The notes: generated by a model from the letters alone, not told the origin. DNA of 64,000 nucleotides from Vibrio methylphosphonaticus (GCF_023634655.1 NZ_JAMKMS010000001.1:62001-126000); one strand, 5' to 3'; positions 19,201-28,076 are shown, counted from the stretch's first letter. Made by a program: numbers and translations.

Positions 19201-19751
19201 TAAGGCGATTGACCTAACGCTACTGTGTGATCATATAGAGACTGCCATAGCTTTTCCTGCCAAGGCTGCTCGTCTTCTAACTCAGCAACAGTGAGCCCGG
19301 CTTCCCAAGCGGCAATCCACTCTGGTCGATACACCAAATAGCCATCATAAATATCGGCGATTTTCTCTGCGAGCTGATAGCGCTTAGACGCGTCTTCATC
19401 ACCTTCGAGATATTGAGCAAGAGGCGCAAAATCATCGTCGTGAAGATGGCTTGGCAGCAAATGCATAATTTTCCACGTCATCGCCTCTTTATTAAAGGCG
19501 CTTCGTGACGGGACATCATCAAGCACTTGGGTAAAACGGTCCCAAATGAACGTCGCTGGAAGAGGAAAGTCCGTGTTCGCCGCAATACCAAACTCTTGCG
19601 CCATGGCAATGTTCAGCCACTGCGACATACCTGGGCTCTGCACAAGAATTTGTTCTTTTTCGAAGGGGTTATCGAGTGGATCGATTTTAATGAGCTGTAC
19701 TAATAGGGATTTAAGTACATCTATTTGATTTGAGTGATAAACGGTGAACAC
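16266..19751 (-). CDS. recC: Exodeoxyribonuclease V gamma subunit (RecC, Chi recognition)
   Basis: 1161 aa (E. coli 1122). The non-catalytic scaffold that reads Chi in single-stranded DNA. N-terminus MFTVYHSNQIDVLK and LVQSPGMSQWLNIAMAQEFGIA are family hallmarks; the domain MPMRSIPFKVVCLLGMNDGVYPR is also conserved. The start is GTG at 19751 with AAAGG about ten bases upstream. Order recC-recB-recD, all minus strand, as in E. coli but without ptrA. The 3' end lies in an 18-bp tandem repeat. Confidence 0.95.
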   Translation of the reverse strand: MFTVYHSNQIDVLKSLLVQLIKIDPLDNPFEKEQILVQSPGMSQWLNIAMAQEFGIAANTDFPLPATFIWDRFTQVLDDVPSRSAFNKEAMTWKIMHLLPSHLHDDDFAPLAQYLEGDEDASKRYQLAEKIADIYDGYLVYRPEWIAAWEAGLTVAELEDEQPWQEKLWQSLYDHTVALGQSPYHRANLYEHFIDSLAQSHGDAKLDTRLAGLPKRLFVFGISSLPPRYLDALKALGQHIDVHMMFTNPCRFYWGDVRDRKYLARLAANKRKHLQAIDDVADVSDCQQTLLLKGSIEDNLDDELHVTDVGNSLLASMGKLGRDNLYLLSQLESNEIDAFVDVDRDSLLHHIQADILSLEEHQDDAVILHSEHKPEVNANDRSLTLHVCHSAMREVEALYDNLLSMFDNDPQLKPRDIIVMVADINAYSPAIQAVFGNAAGERYIPFSISDRTADKESPLLNAFNQLLALPELRCTSSELLELLDVPAILARFDLDEQEYAMIKLWVDEAQVRWGVNEHTASEFELPEFGQNSWMFGISRMLAGYAISEESGLLTIDDTVIAPYEQTQGMRAETAGKLAQFIDTVANYRQRLNTAVSIEQWRSVINQLVDAFFKVELEGEVVIKSIRDTISGLQEQLQDACFDETLSPKIVRQYFTNKLSGSRVSQRFLAGQVNFCTLMPMRSIPFKVVCLLGMNDGVYPRSVPPESFDLMTGRTRAGDRSRRDDDRYLFLEALLSAQQSLYISYVGRSIQDNTERVPSVLVSELMEYCQQNYRLPNDEALSVDDSGLRLIEQLTQEYPMVPFSPSHFDASSAKQSYAAEWLPTAQQSAQEQAVGAVASHFVLPPILRTSDEVIELDLAELQRFWRLPVQYLFNRRLQVSFDQQHFMVEEDEPFSLNGLESFGLRNELLHALVKNGGQLSDAETQAFQQQQKAQGFLPVRHFGDLELAGNMGQTQELAQAVAALTTSAVDDAEVNQLIDLGKHRVRLQGWITGQFSSGLVRYRSGRLRASDYLSAWIDHLLLAAIGKGKVTHMLAYDKKEGVVHRVLPALDVDAAMSYLKELLSFYVQGLDQPLAYFPETAMAGIEANYSRGAWKPDDEKMLSKMEAKFVGGYMVTGEGGNAYISRVWPQWEEAMAQESKRIAIQVLQAPRTLSQTVEDYYS

Positions 19752-19841
19752 GTTACCGCGCCTTTAGCAAATAATCCTTTCTCAAGATTATCACATTACC
19801 ACGCGATAACGCAGAACTACCCAGCGATAAAACCCGTAAGC

Positions 19842-20834
19842 TTATCGAGATACCGTGTTATTTGATGACGCCACCAAGTTTATTGGGCGATAAGCAAACA
19901 GGTAACGAATCGCCACATAGCTCACCACTGCTGTGGCAATGACTAACTCGATATTAGCAAGTGTGACCACCTGCTCCACCGCACTCTGTGGCACATGAAC
20001 ATTTGTCATCCACGCCGCTAGTTTAAACAATGCCGTTGCACTGATCACCAACGGGAAAGTAAACGCAGCATAGCCGGGGCTAAATGGGAGACGAAGCAAT
20101 TTAATAAACGCGAAGTAAATCACCAATGTCATCAGTACTGCGATACCAAATAACATCGCCACCAATACGGGAGAAGGATCTGCAACCACCGTTAAATATC
20201 CCGCTAGAGAGAGGCTTGCTGGCGCCGCTAATATCGCTAGCGTTGGTTTCGCCGCATCCGGCACTTCGGCTGCAAAAATTAAGCGATACACCATGCAGGG
20301 TAACATCACCGCATAGACGGCAATCCCAAAGTACAAGACGGCATTCGCGATAGGTGCGAGTGCTGCAGTACCAGAAAACGCAACGTCCGCCACCACAATA
20401 CCAATGGGTGGAACAAACCAACTTGGCACCATATGGTGCAACTCAAAATCACGGCTGCGATGATAAGTAAAGCTGGCTAGGAACACAACATGCAGCGCCA
20501 CAGCGGCTAACCAAATGCTGTCACCAAGCACAGGATAAAACTGCCCGACAGAGTTCGATACCACCATGGTCGCCATGGCAAACGTTGGGACAACACTCCC
20601 CACCACTGGGTGTGCGAGATCTTGCACCAATAGGTGACTATGGAACAAAAATTTATAAGCAAGTATCACCAATAGTACACTTGCTACGGCAGCGCTTGAC
20701 CACTGTGCAACGTGATTAAAATCACCCGCATTTTCCCAACACCATCCAAGGCTAGCAATCCCTAACGCCAAACCAGCCATCGGGGTTGGTGCGCTTTTCA
20801 TTTTATGATGAACTCGTTTTACTGTCGCAATCAT
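19842..20834 (-). CDS. TDT-family transporter (TehA/SLAC1/Ssu1-like), possible sulfite or anion exporter
   Basis: 330 aa from the ATG at 20834, chosen because AAGG is seven bases upstream; an ATG at 20840 would be too close to it. About ten hydrophobic segments, from MAGLALGIASLGWCW to VVSYVAIRYLFAY, in the pattern of the tellurite-resistance/dicarboxylate transporter family (COG1275). The family includes TehA, the plant anion channel SLAC1 and the yeast sulfite pump Ssu1. A LysR regulator resembling YeiE, a regulator linked to sulfite metabolism, is divergent 100 bp away, so sulfite export is a reasonable guess but unproven. Confidence 0.75.
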   Translation of the reverse strand: MIATVKRVHHKMKSAPTPMAGLALGIASLGWCWENAGDFNHVAQWSSAAVASVLLVILAYKFLFHSHLLVQDLAHPVVGSVVPTFAMATMVVSNSVGQFYPVLGDSIWLAAVALHVVFLASFTYHRSRDFELHHMVPSWFVPPIGIVVADVAFSGTAALAPIANAVLYFGIAVYAVMLPCMVYRLIFAAEVPDAAKPTLAILAAPASLSLAGYLTVVADPSPVLVAMLFGIAVLMTLVIYFAFIKLLRLPFSPGYAAFTFPLVISATALFKLAAWMTNVHVPQSAVEQVVTLANIELVIATAVVSYVAIRYLFAYRPINLVASSNNTVSR

Positions 20835-20854
20835 AACCATGCCTTGTCTGCTGT

Positions 20855-20870
20855 ATTAAGTTGCGTTAAT
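20855..20870. promoter_or_regulatory. Candidate LysR-type operator between the TDT gene and lysR
   Basis: ATTAA-N6-TTAAT inverted repeat containing the T-N11-A arrangement, midway in the 100-bp divergent promoter region. The position fits a LysR regulator controlling both its own gene and its neighbour. Confidence 0.35.
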
Positions 20871-20934
20871 GATAATTCTAGTTTACGTTTAGGTACATCT
20901 AATTGTTTTCAACTAGCGTTCAAAAAAATAGAAC

Positions 20935-21828
20935 ATGAATACTCATATATCCTTAAAGCAACTCAAAGTATTTGTTGCTGTGACGCAGCACCAAACGCTA
21001 ACCTCGGCTTCCGACACGCTGTTTCTTTCCAAGGCTGCCGTGAGTATGTCACTGAGCGAGTTAGAAAAACAAATTGGTCATGCCCTTTTTGATCGCGTGA
21101 ACAATCGCTTGGTGATCAACCAAGAGGGGCAAAAACTACTGCCACTTGCCGACGAATTACTGAGCCGAGCGAAAGACATTGAGTCCCTATTTTCAGATGA
21201 ACAAAGTTTTCGTGGTCAGTTACGTATCGGAGCCAGTGACACTATCGGCAATCAAGTCGCGCCATATTTACTCAGTGAGTATCGACAAAGTTGCCAGCAC
21301 AAAGCGCAACAACTGTTTATCTCAAACAGTGCGCTTATTTGCCAAAAGCTGATTGACTATGAACTTGATATTGGTTTGATTGAAGGTAAAACACTGCATC
21401 CAGAGTTAGAAAGCACCCCGTTTAGCGAAGATGAAATGTGCATTGTCGCCAGTGTGGACCACCCACTAGCTGGGGATGAGGTCATCGAACTTTCATTACT
21501 AGAAAATAGCGAATGGATACTCAGAGAACCTGGCTCCGGCACCCGAGAATTTTTCTTACGTGCCGTCGCGCCCCGTATCGAGGTGTGGCACGAAGCATTT
21601 GAGCTCAATACAACGGAAGCCATTTTAAACTGCGTGTCGTCTGGATTAGGACTGGCGTGCATCTCTAGACTTGCCGCTCATACCGCTATCCGTGACGGTC
21701 GCATTCGTGAAATACCGGTGTCACTCGATATGAAGCGACGTTTTTGGTTACTCTTTCACAAAGAGAAATATCAAAGCCCGCTGCTGCGCTCTTTTATTTC
21801 ATTTTGCCAACAATGGCAGCGTAACTAA
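20935..21828 (+). CDS. LysR-family transcriptional regulator, YeiE-like
   Basis: 297 aa. N-terminal winged helix (residues 1-60: LKQLKVFVAVTQHQTLTSASDTLFLSKAAVSM, then FDRVNNRLVINQ), and a C-terminal substrate-binding domain with LDIGLIEG, WILREPGSGTREFF and NCVSSGLGLACISR. These last motifs closely resemble YeiE, and the TR-E-F segment is typical of the YeiE/CysB-like group. Divergent from the TDT transporter; the usual LysR arrangement is activation of the divergent gene. Effector unknown. Confidence 0.85.
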   Translation: MNTHISLKQLKVFVAVTQHQTLTSASDTLFLSKAAVSMSLSELEKQIGHALFDRVNNRLVINQEGQKLLPLADELLSRAKDIESLFSDEQSFRGQLRIGASDTIGNQVAPYLLSEYRQSCQHKAQQLFISNSALICQKLIDYELDIGLIEGKTLHPELESTPFSEDEMCIVASVDHPLAGDEVIELSLLENSEWILREPGSGTREFFLRAVAPRIEVWHEAFELNTTEAILNCVSSGLGLACISRLAAHTAIRDGRIREIPVSLDMKRRFWLLFHKEKYQSPLLRSFISFCQQWQRN

Positions 21829-21958
21829 ATCTTATGTCTAGAACTAACTAGAACTTATATTGACACCAAGCGAGCATGCCACACTGAACGCTTGCGAGTA
21901 GGAAATAGGCAATCAGCTCTCAGTTTTGCTGCCCTGACTGGACAAGCATTTTAAACCT

Positions 21959-21974
21959 ATGTATAAACAGCCAG
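21959..21974. promoter_or_regulatory. Degenerate LexA box upstream of yebG
   Basis: ATGT-N8-CCAG, matching the CTGT-N8-ACAG SOS box at six of eight core positions, 40 bp before the yebG start. It aligns with the box of E. coli yebG around TGTATAAA. Weak alone; supported by the identity of the gene. Confidence 0.4.
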
Positions 21975-22013
21975 TATTGTCGATAAAAAATTTAACTTGT
22001 TAGAGGATTAACC

Positions 22014-22304
22014 ATGGCTGTAATCGTCAAGTACGTGGTGGAACGCAACGGAGAAGAAAAGATGACTTTTACCTCTAAAGCTGAAGCTGACGCTTATGAC
22101 AAAATGTTAGATACTGCTGATGAACTGTTTACGCTGCTAGGTGAAAGCAAGCTCATTGAAAACGAAGAAAAGCAGGAAGAGCTTTCCTTGTTCTTAGCGC
22201 AAAATAAAGAAGAAGTGCTTTATGCGCTGGGTGCTAAGCGTAAGCCAACGCCAAAGAAACCAAAAGCGGTTGAGCCAGTTGAAGCTCAAGACGACGCGGC
22301 GTAA
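22014..22304 (+). CDS. yebG: SOS-induced protein YebG
   Basis: 96 aa. N-terminus MAVIVKYVVERNGEEKMTFTSKAEADAYDKMLD is the YebG signature, followed by an acidic helical middle and a Lys/Pro-rich tail (KRKPTPKKPKAVEP). In E. coli yebG is LexA-regulated and DNA-damage induced; its molecular role is unclear. AGAGG precedes the ATG, a degenerate LexA box lies upstream and a hairpin terminator follows. Single-gene unit. Confidence 0.88.
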   Translation: MAVIVKYVVERNGEEKMTFTSKAEADAYDKMLDTADELFTLLGESKLIENEEKQEELSLFLAQNKEEVLYALGAKRKPTPKKPKAVEPVEAQDDAA

Positions 22305-22314
22305 TATCCCTGTC

Positions 22315-22354
22315 AATCGGCTTAGAGTCACGTGCTTTGAGCCGATTCTTTTTT
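22315..22354 (+). terminator. Rho-independent terminator of yebG
   Basis: AATCGGCT / AGCCGATT stem with a 17-nt loop followed by a C and six Ts. Confidence 0.7.
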
Positions 22355-22489
22355 CCATTTAATCACTCCAAATCCACACGCTTCCCCTGGCCATCACTCA
22401 CTGACGAGCAGGTACTATTTCTGCCACTACCTCGTTTTGTAACGTCACCCTTCGTGACGAACTCACTCAGCAATGTATTCGCTCAATAA

Positions 22490-22680
22490 CTCGGTCACTA
22501 ACCACCCCAGCAAGTAACCACTCCAGTAACTAATTCGTCTGATAACTAAGTCGTCCCGTCCGGTAACTAACTCGTCCGGTAACTAAGTCGCCTAGTAACT
22601 GACTCACCCAGTGACGAATTAGCCACATAGCTAAGCCGCATAAGTAAGCCGTATAACTAAACCGTATAAATAAGTCGCAT
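22490..22680. repeat. Degenerate ~16-bp tandem repeat between yebG and dapD
   Basis: Roughly ten imperfect units of the form TAACTAAGTCGYCYRG; the clearest are at 22527-22640. Many units have TAA in more than one frame, so the region cannot code for protein. It fills the centre of a 558-bp gap (22355-22912). The rest of the gap holds a second array (22791-22847) and presumably the dapD promoter, which I cannot place. Confidence 0.7.
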
Positions 22681-22790
22681 CGTTGTCGGTTAAGGATGAT
22701 TTCTTTTTGGCGAAAAGTGTCTCTATAAAGACAACCAATATCTTTTTACAGACTTTTGCCCTATTTGCTCTTTCATCTGCCCTTACCACT

Positions 22791-22847
22791 CTTTAAGATA
22801 AAACCAACACTTAAGATAAACCCAACAACTTAAGCTAAAAACATCAT
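22791..22847. repeat. Three 19-bp tandem repeats upstream of dapD
   Basis: Units beginning CTTTAAGATAAAACCAACA, CTTAAGATAAACCCAACAA and CTTAAGCTAAAAACATCA, 66 bp before the dapD start, so close to or inside its promoter/leader. Confidence 0.7.
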
Positions 22848-22912
22848 CAGAATCTAAACCCTTGCTCCACTAGCACTGGTTTACGGACAATTCAAAATGG
22901 AGAACGATAGTC

Positions 22913-23944
22913 ATGGCAGCATTTTCACTCGCCTTCGGTACCGCCACTAAAAACCGCGATGGAAAAATCATCGAAGCATTTTTCCCACATCCACGACTCA
23001 ATCCAAGCGATGCGACTATCGCCGCGATTGCAGAAGTGTCTGGTTACACTCAAGGCAACCAAGCTATCGAGATCAGCCCAGAGCAAAGTGCACAGCTAGC
23101 GACGGCTTTTGCTAATAGTGACGACGCTCAAAATGCCGCTTTCGCTGAGAAAGCATCACAGTCACAACAACCACTCGTACTTGTGGTTCTCGCAAGCGAT
23201 GAAAAGCCACAGTCTGTTGCGGAAGGCTTTTTGAAGCTACAACTGATTTCAAACCGCCTAGTACAGCCACACGGCACAGTGCTTGATGGCATCTTCGGTC
23301 TACTGCACAACATCGCTTGGACAAACCAAGGTCCAATCGATCTTCCTGAGTTGGCAGACCGTCAAATTGAAGCTCGTCTTGCTGGACAAGCACTGAGCGT
23401 CGACTGCGTGGATAAATTCCCTAAAATGGTAGACTACGTAGTGCCAACCGGTATTCGTATCGCTGATACTTCACGTGTTCGCTTAGGCGCACACGTGGGT
23501 GAAGGGACGACCGTTATGCATGAAGGTTTCATCAACTTCAATGCAGGTACAACGGGAGTGAGCATGGTTGAAGGTCGTATTTCTGCAGGCGTTGTGGTTG
23601 GAAACGGTTCTGATATTGGTGGTGGTGCTTCCATTATGGGCACACTATCTGGCGGCGGTACGGTTGTCGTCTCTATCGGCGAAAACTCATTACTTGGTGC
23701 AAACGCAGGTCTTGGTTTCCCACTAGGCGATCGCTGTACGGTTGAATCTGGTCTGTATGTCACTGCAGGCTCTAAGGTTCGCATGCTGGACTCTACAGGG
23801 CAAGAAGTTGAAATTGCTAAGGCGCGTGACCTAGCTGGAAAGTCTGACTTACTGTTCCGTCGTAACTCAGTAACGGGTCAAATTGAGTGTCTCACGAATA
23901 AAACTGCGGTAGAACTCAACAGCGAATTGCACAGCAATAACTAA
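22913..23944 (+). CDS. dapD: 2,3,4,5-tetrahydropyridine-2,6-dicarboxylate N-succinyltransferase
   Basis: 343 aa, the long type; E. coli DapD has 274. Transfers succinyl from succinyl-CoA to tetrahydrodipicolinate in lysine/meso-diaminopimelate synthesis. N-terminal domain about 1-170, then a left-handed beta-helix of hexapeptide repeats (GAHVGEGTTVMHEGFINFNAG, GRISAGVVVGNGSDIGGG) and IGENSLLGANAGLGFPLGD near residue 255. GGAGA precedes the ATG. Monocistronic: repeats upstream, a shared terminator downstream. Confidence 0.92.
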   Translation: MAAFSLAFGTATKNRDGKIIEAFFPHPRLNPSDATIAAIAEVSGYTQGNQAIEISPEQSAQLATAFANSDDAQNAAFAEKASQSQQPLVLVVLASDEKPQSVAEGFLKLQLISNRLVQPHGTVLDGIFGLLHNIAWTNQGPIDLPELADRQIEARLAGQALSVDCVDKFPKMVDYVVPTGIRIADTSRVRLGAHVGEGTTVMHEGFINFNAGTTGVSMVEGRISAGVVVGNGSDIGGGASIMGTLSGGGTVVVSIGENSLLGANAGLGFPLGDRCTVESGLYVTAGSKVRMLDSTGQEVEIAKARDLAGKSDLLFRRNSVTGQIECLTNKTAVELNSELHSNN

Positions 23945-24018
23945 TACACTGAGTACCACTCCCCCAATTGCCTCAAACTCTGAACGAGTGAATACCTAGC
24001 ACATTGCGGGATGCGCAT

Positions 24019-24050
24019 AAAAAAACCGAGTGATGATTCACTCGGTTTCT
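24019..24050. terminator. Bidirectional terminator between dapD and rnd
   Basis: AAACCGAGTGA / TCACTCGGTTT stem with a 4-nt loop; an A-run on the left provides the T-run for the minus-strand rnd transcript. Confidence 0.85.
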
Positions 24051-24077
24051 TCTATCTAAAGCGGCAATAGCATTCGT

Positions 24078-25196
24078 TTAGCTCATTCTCTTTTCTAAAT
24101 GTCGACCTAAAACATCCATTCTCCACCCCTGCATCACGTCAGGCAGTTGCGCAGGATCGCGGTCTTTCTTCCAAATCCACGACAAGAACTGATTCAGTTG
24201 TTTTTTCGATGCTAAAAACTCGGTTGCCAACCCAGTTTGCTGAGAGGCAACCTTGACTTCATCTTTTAACAATTTAAAGATTTGCTTATAGCCGGGGTAA
24301 TCCATCAAACGTTCAATTTTATCTGGGTACTCGTCCGCAGATAGCTGTTTAGCGGATTTTACGATAGAAGCAATTTTGTCGGCATGTCGACGGATAGAAC
24401 GAGGATCCAGTCCTTCTTCTTCCATTGCTTTAGGTTGAGTTAATCCAAAGCGAGCAATGGTCCAGAGATCTTGCTCTTTGACCACAAAGTTAAGCGCTAA
24501 GTCACGACGGATGGCTTCTTTTAGGCGCCATGTTGCGAGTGGCTTAAGCGCGGCTAACTGCTTAGGGCTCAGTTGCCATGCTCCTTTAATATCCAAATAG
24601 GCTCGCTCAGCATTAGGGGTTTTACCTCGCTTTTGCGTCATCAGTTCTGACTCTTGCAGCGCGGCGTCCCACCAGCCTTTCTCTTCTATTTTTTCGCTTA
24701 ACTGTTGATATAACGGCCATAAATAGAATACATCGGCCGCGGCGTAATCGAGTTGCTTTTGCGTCAGTGGTCGAGCCACCCAATCGGCTCGAGATTCACT
24801 CTTATCAAGCTGGACATCGATGTACTCATCCACTAACGCGGCAAAACCTGTCGACAACCCATAGCCGAGGAAGGCGGCCATAATTTGCGTATCCACCATT
24901 GGAAAGGGCATACAACCGAAGCTATTGGCAAACACTTCCAGATCTTCACCACAAGCATGCAAGACCTTCAGGACTGACGCATCCTGTAATAGCGCAATAA
25001 ATGGCGAGAAGTCGCTGATCGTCAGCGGATCAATCAGAGAAAGCTGATGACCATCATAAAGCTGAATTAATCCCAGTTTTGGGTAGTAAGTTCGGATACG
25101 AACAAACTCCGTATCCAACATCACTACGTCGGATTCACGAGCTTTTGTGCATACCGATTCTAACTCGGCAAATTCTGTAATTATCTGATATTCCAC
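24078..25196 (-). CDS. rnd: Ribonuclease D
   Basis: 372 aa from a GTG at 25196. The longer open frame (to 25241) would encode 15 extra residues inside the fadD terminator, so it is rejected; the GTG has AAAGAGAG at the right distance and gives VEYQIITEF, like E. coli MNYQMITT. 3'-5' exonuclease that trims tRNA 3' ends. DEDD exonuclease domain with LDTEFVRIRTYY (D28, E30) and QLDYAAADVFYLWPLY near residue 155; HRDC domain about 205-290 (QLAALKPLATWRLKEAIRRD). Confidence 0.93.
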   Translation of the reverse strand: MEYQIITEFAELESVCTKARESDVVMLDTEFVRIRTYYPKLGLIQLYDGHQLSLIDPLTISDFSPFIALLQDASVLKVLHACGEDLEVFANSFGCMPFPMVDTQIMAAFLGYGLSTGFAALVDEYIDVQLDKSESRADWVARPLTQKQLDYAAADVFYLWPLYQQLSEKIEEKGWWDAALQESELMTQKRGKTPNAERAYLDIKGAWQLSPKQLAALKPLATWRLKEAIRRDLALNFVVKEQDLWTIARFGLTQPKAMEEEGLDPRSIRRHADKIASIVKSAKQLSADEYPDKIERLMDYPGYKQIFKLLKDEVKVASQQTGLATEFLASKKQLNQFLSWIWKKDRDPAQLPDVMQGWRMDVLGRHLEKRMS

Positions 25197-25209
25197 GACG
25201 ACTCTCTTT

Positions 25210-25242
25210 AAAAAAACAATGCCAGCTTTGAGAGCTGGCATT
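25210..25242 (-). terminator. Rho-independent terminator of fadD
   Basis: AATGCCAGCT / AGCTGGCATT, 10-bp stem and 5-nt loop, with a run of Ts downstream on the minus strand. It separates fadD from rnd and shows that the upstream extension of the rnd frame is not coding. Confidence 0.85.
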
Positions 25243-25271
25243 TTAACATCGATAGTAACAAAAGGTTAACG

Positions 25272-26972
25272 CTAAACCGTTTTTTCTGATGTTTGTGTTA
25301 GTTTCGCGTCGTTCTCTTCACGGAGTACTCGGCGTAAAATCTTACCTACATTGGTCTTAGGTAAGTCTTCTCTAAATTCGACACGTTTTGGCACTTTATA
25401 CCCAGTTAAGTGAGTGCGACAGTGCTCAATGACTTCTTCTTTGGTTAAACTGTTATCGCTTTTCACAATGTACACTTTCACCAACTCACCCGATGCTTCA
25501 TTCGCCTCACCGATAGCCGCCACTTCGAGTACTTTTTCGTGTAACGCAATCACATCTTCAATTTCGTTTGGATACACATTAAAGCCCGAGACCAAAATCA
25601 TGTCTTTTTTACGGTCAACAATGTGCAAGAAGCCATCTTCATCAAATTTGACGATGTCACCCGTTGATAACCAACCGTCTTGATTGATCACCTCTTTAGT
25701 CGCTTCTACTCGCTGCCAGTAACCTTGCATCACTTGCGGACCACGAACCTGCAGCTCGCCCGTTGAGTCATCGGATACCGGTTGACCTTCTTCATCAACG
25801 ATGCGCACTTCTGTCCCCGGAACAGGCAATCCAATCGATCCGTTGTACTCTTCCAAGTCGTAAGGGTAAGCGGCCACTAATGGCGAGCACTCCGTCAGAC
25901 CGTACCCTTCAAGTAATAAGCAGCCCGTGGTCTTTTTCCATTGCTCGGCAACCGCGCGTTGTACCGCCATGCCACCACCCACAGACAGACGTAACCCTCT
26001 AAAGTCTAATTCATGGAAGTCTTCATTATGAATAAGGGCATTAAAGAGTGTATTAACGCCTGTGATCGCCGTAAATGGATACTTTTGCAGCTCTTTAATA
26101 AAGCCAGGGATATCACGAGGGTTGGTAATAAGTAAGTTTTGTCCGCCCATCTCAACAAACAATAAGCAGTTTACCGTCAAAGCAAAGACGTGATACAGCG
26201 GTAACGCTGTTACCACAAGCTCACGCCCTTCTTGCAATACCGGTCCGTACATGCCTTTCGCCTGCAGTACGTTCGCTATCATATTACGATGCGTTAGGAT
26301 TGCACCTTTCGCCACACCAGTGGTGCCACCGGTGTATTGCAAAAAGGCGATGTCGTCACCGGACATAAACGGTTTCACGTATTGCTGGCGACGCCCTTTA
26401 TGTAACGCTTGTCGAAATGAAATCGCACCCGGAAGATTGTATTTTGGCACCATGCCTTTTACGTACTTCACAACAAAATCCACCACCGTGCCTTTCGCCC
26501 GTGGCAGCATTTGTCCAAGACTGGTTAAGACAACGTGTTTGATTGGCGTCTTATCAACGACCTGCTCTAACGTATTGGCAAAATTAGAAACGATGACTAT
26601 CGCTTTAGCGTTTGCATCATTGAGCTGATGCTCCAATTCTCTAGGCGTATAAAGTGGATTCACATTAACCGCGATGAGACCGGCTCTTAAAATACCAAAC
26701 AAGGCTACAGGGTATTGCAGCAAGTTAGGCATCATAATAGCGACGCGGTCGCCTTTCTTTAGCTTTAACTCATTTTGTAAGTACGCTGAAAAAGCACGGC
26801 TGCGCTCTTCCAACTTACGAAACGTCATGACCGAGCCCATGTTGACAAAAGCAGGCTGATCGGCAAATTTATGCACAGACTGTTCGAACATCTCTACTAA
26901 AGAAGGATACAGATCCGGATTGATCTCTTCTGGCACGTCACTTGGGTATCGAGAAAGCCAAGGTTTATCCAC
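25272..26972 (-). CDS. fadD: Long-chain-fatty-acid-CoA ligase
   Basis: 566 aa. Activates long-chain fatty acids to acyl-CoA at the inner membrane for beta-oxidation and phospholipid use. N-terminus [20 protein letters not shown] aligns with E. coli FadD. ATP/AMP motif [12 protein letters not shown] at 213-224; [15 protein letters not shown], and [22 protein letters not shown] near 430-450 (fatty acyl-CoA signature); the catalytic lysine is in NVGKILRR close to the C-terminus. Start GTG with AGGAG upstream. Upstream is a repeat-bearing 225-bp gap; I see no convincing FadR site. Confidence 0.95.
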   Translation of the reverse strand: MDKPWLSRYPSDVPEEINPDLYPSLVEMFEQSVHKFADQPAFVNMGSVMTFRKLEERSRAFSAYLQNELKLKKGDRVAIMMPNLLQYPVALFGILRAGLIAVNVNPLYTPRELEHQLNDANAKAIVIVSNFANTLEQVVDKTPIKHVVLTSLGQMLPRAKGTVVDFVVKYVKGMVPKYNLPGAISFRQALHKGRRQQYVKPFMSGDDIAFLQYTGGTTGVAKGAILTHRNMIANVLQAKGMYGPVLQEGRELVVTALPLYHVFALTVNCLLFVEMGGQNLLITNPRDIPGFIKELQKYPFTAITGVNTLFNALIHNEDFHELDFRGLRLSVGGGMAVQRAVAEQWKKTTGCLLLEGYGLTECSPLVAAYPYDLEEYNGSIGLPVPGTEVRIVDEEGQPVSDDSTGELQVRGPQVMQGYWQRVEATKEVINQDGWLSTGDIVKFDEDGFLHIVDRKKDMILVSGFNVYPNEIEDVIALHEKVLEVAAIGEANEASGELVKVYIVKSDNSLTKEEVIEHCRTHLTGYKVPKRVEFREDLPKTNVGKILRRVLREENDAKLTQTSEKTV

Positions 26973-27019
26973 AATTACACTCCTAGCGTATTAAGTCTTG
27001 CGTTTAATATTCAAAATGT

Positions 27020-27084
27020 GAGTATTTAAAAACTAAGCTATTTAAAACTTAAACTATTTAAAAGCTGACCCATTTATAAACCCA
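27020..27084. repeat. Degenerate 16-bp tandem repeat, about four units
   Basis: TATTTAAAA-type cores recur at 27023, 27039, 27055 and (degenerate) 27071 with exact 16-bp spacing. It lies 48 bp upstream of the fadD start codon, so within the promoter/leader side of fadD. Confidence 0.65.
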
Positions 27085-27197
27085 GCTTTTAACAACTTGT
27101 TAAATCCACTCACAACTTGATAATCCGTTACTCGTTGGTATTGCTTACTATTACAGCACAGGCAACCCTTTCACGCACGAAACACTCAAACACTTGT

Positions 27198-28076
27198 TTA
27201 ATTTTTGTTAACTAGTTCAGAAATTAGTTCAAATACTCTAGCTGGTGATTCTAAATGGCAATGGTGATCCCCATCGACCCACTCAACCTCTGCATTGTGA
27301 AGTTTGTCTAACACGAGTTGGTCTTGAAGAAAACGATAACCCGAACGACCTAATATCACCACATGAGGCACTGAAATGGCTGACATCACTGCTTCAGCGT
27401 GTGGTTGCGACATACGATAAACAGACTGACATTTGAGCTTACTATCGTGACGCCAAAACCACTGCCCATCAATGCTTTGAAGGTCTCGCTCTACAATAGG
27501 ACGAACCGCGTCAGCCTCTAATTTAGTGGCTCGCATCCGCATCGTGATTGCGTCATCAAAGGACGGCACTGCTCGCCGCTTTTTGTTTCTCCAACGCTCA
27601 CGATTTTCAATGCCTTTTCTCAACCGACTGACCGCTTGATCGGGCTCTTCTGCCATTGGGAAATGCGCTTCAATTTGAACTAATCCTGCGACATTTTCAG
27701 GAAAGGCCGCACTATAGCAACTTGCAATCAATGCACCAAGCGAATGTCCAACCAAGAATGCATTGACCGCTTGAAGATTAACCAGAATCTGATGTAAATC
27801 GTCAATATAGTCATGAAAGCTATAAAAGTGGTCGCTGTTTTTATGAGTAGAAAGACCATGCCCCGGTAGATCCAAGACTAATACACGCCAATTTAATTGC
27901 CGTTGCTCAATGATTGTCAGTAATTTATGAAAGCTCGCGGCATTATCCATCCAACCATGAACAAAAACGACCGTCTTGACGGTCGTTTTCTCTGTTGGTA
28001 AGGCGTCTCCTCGATACTCCAAGTAAGCGATATTTCTATCGTTGACTTGCAGTAAACGCTCTTTAAAGGATCGCAA
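27198..28076 (-). CDS. Alpha/beta hydrolase
   Basis: 292 aa. Alpha/beta-hydrolase fold: oxyanion HGWMDNAASF (40-49), DLPGHGLS (69-76), nucleophile elbow VGHSLGA with Ser112, and a C-terminal catalytic His in DGDHHCHLESP (about 272-274). No signal peptide, so cytosolic. The start is TTG; its Shine-Dalgarno GAGGTG lies inside the last codons of slp, whose stop is two bases upstream, so the two are coupled. Substrate unknown; the fold covers esterases, lipases and C-C hydrolases. Proximity to fadD suggests, but does not show, a lipid link. Confidence 0.85.
   Translation of the reverse strand: MRSFKERLLQVNDRNIAYLEYRGDALPTEKTTVKTVVFVHGWMDNAASFHKLLTIIEQRQLNWRVLVLDLPGHGLSTHKNSDHFYSFHDYIDDLHQILVNLQAVNAFLVGHSLGALIASCYSAAFPENVAGLVQIEAHFPMAEEPDQAVSRLRKGIENRERWRNKKRRAVPSFDDAITMRMRATKLEADAVRPIVERDLQSIDGQWFWRHDSKLKCQSVYRMSQPHAEAVMSAISVPHVVILGRSGYRFLQDQLVLDKLHNAEVEWVDGDHHCHLESPARVFELISELVNKN

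Noticed and set aside
22305..22912. Hidden small gene in the dapD upstream gap
   Set aside because: Stop-rich repeats in all frames; no ORF with a ribosome binding site.
25197..25241. 15-residue N-terminal extension of RNase D
   Set aside because: It would be encoded by the fadD terminator hairpin and T-run; the GTG at 25196 has a proper Shine-Dalgarno and matches the family N-terminus.
26973..27197. FadR operator upstream of fadD
   Set aside because: Only an AGCTGACCC-like fragment that matches poorly; the region is mostly a TATTTAAAA repeat.
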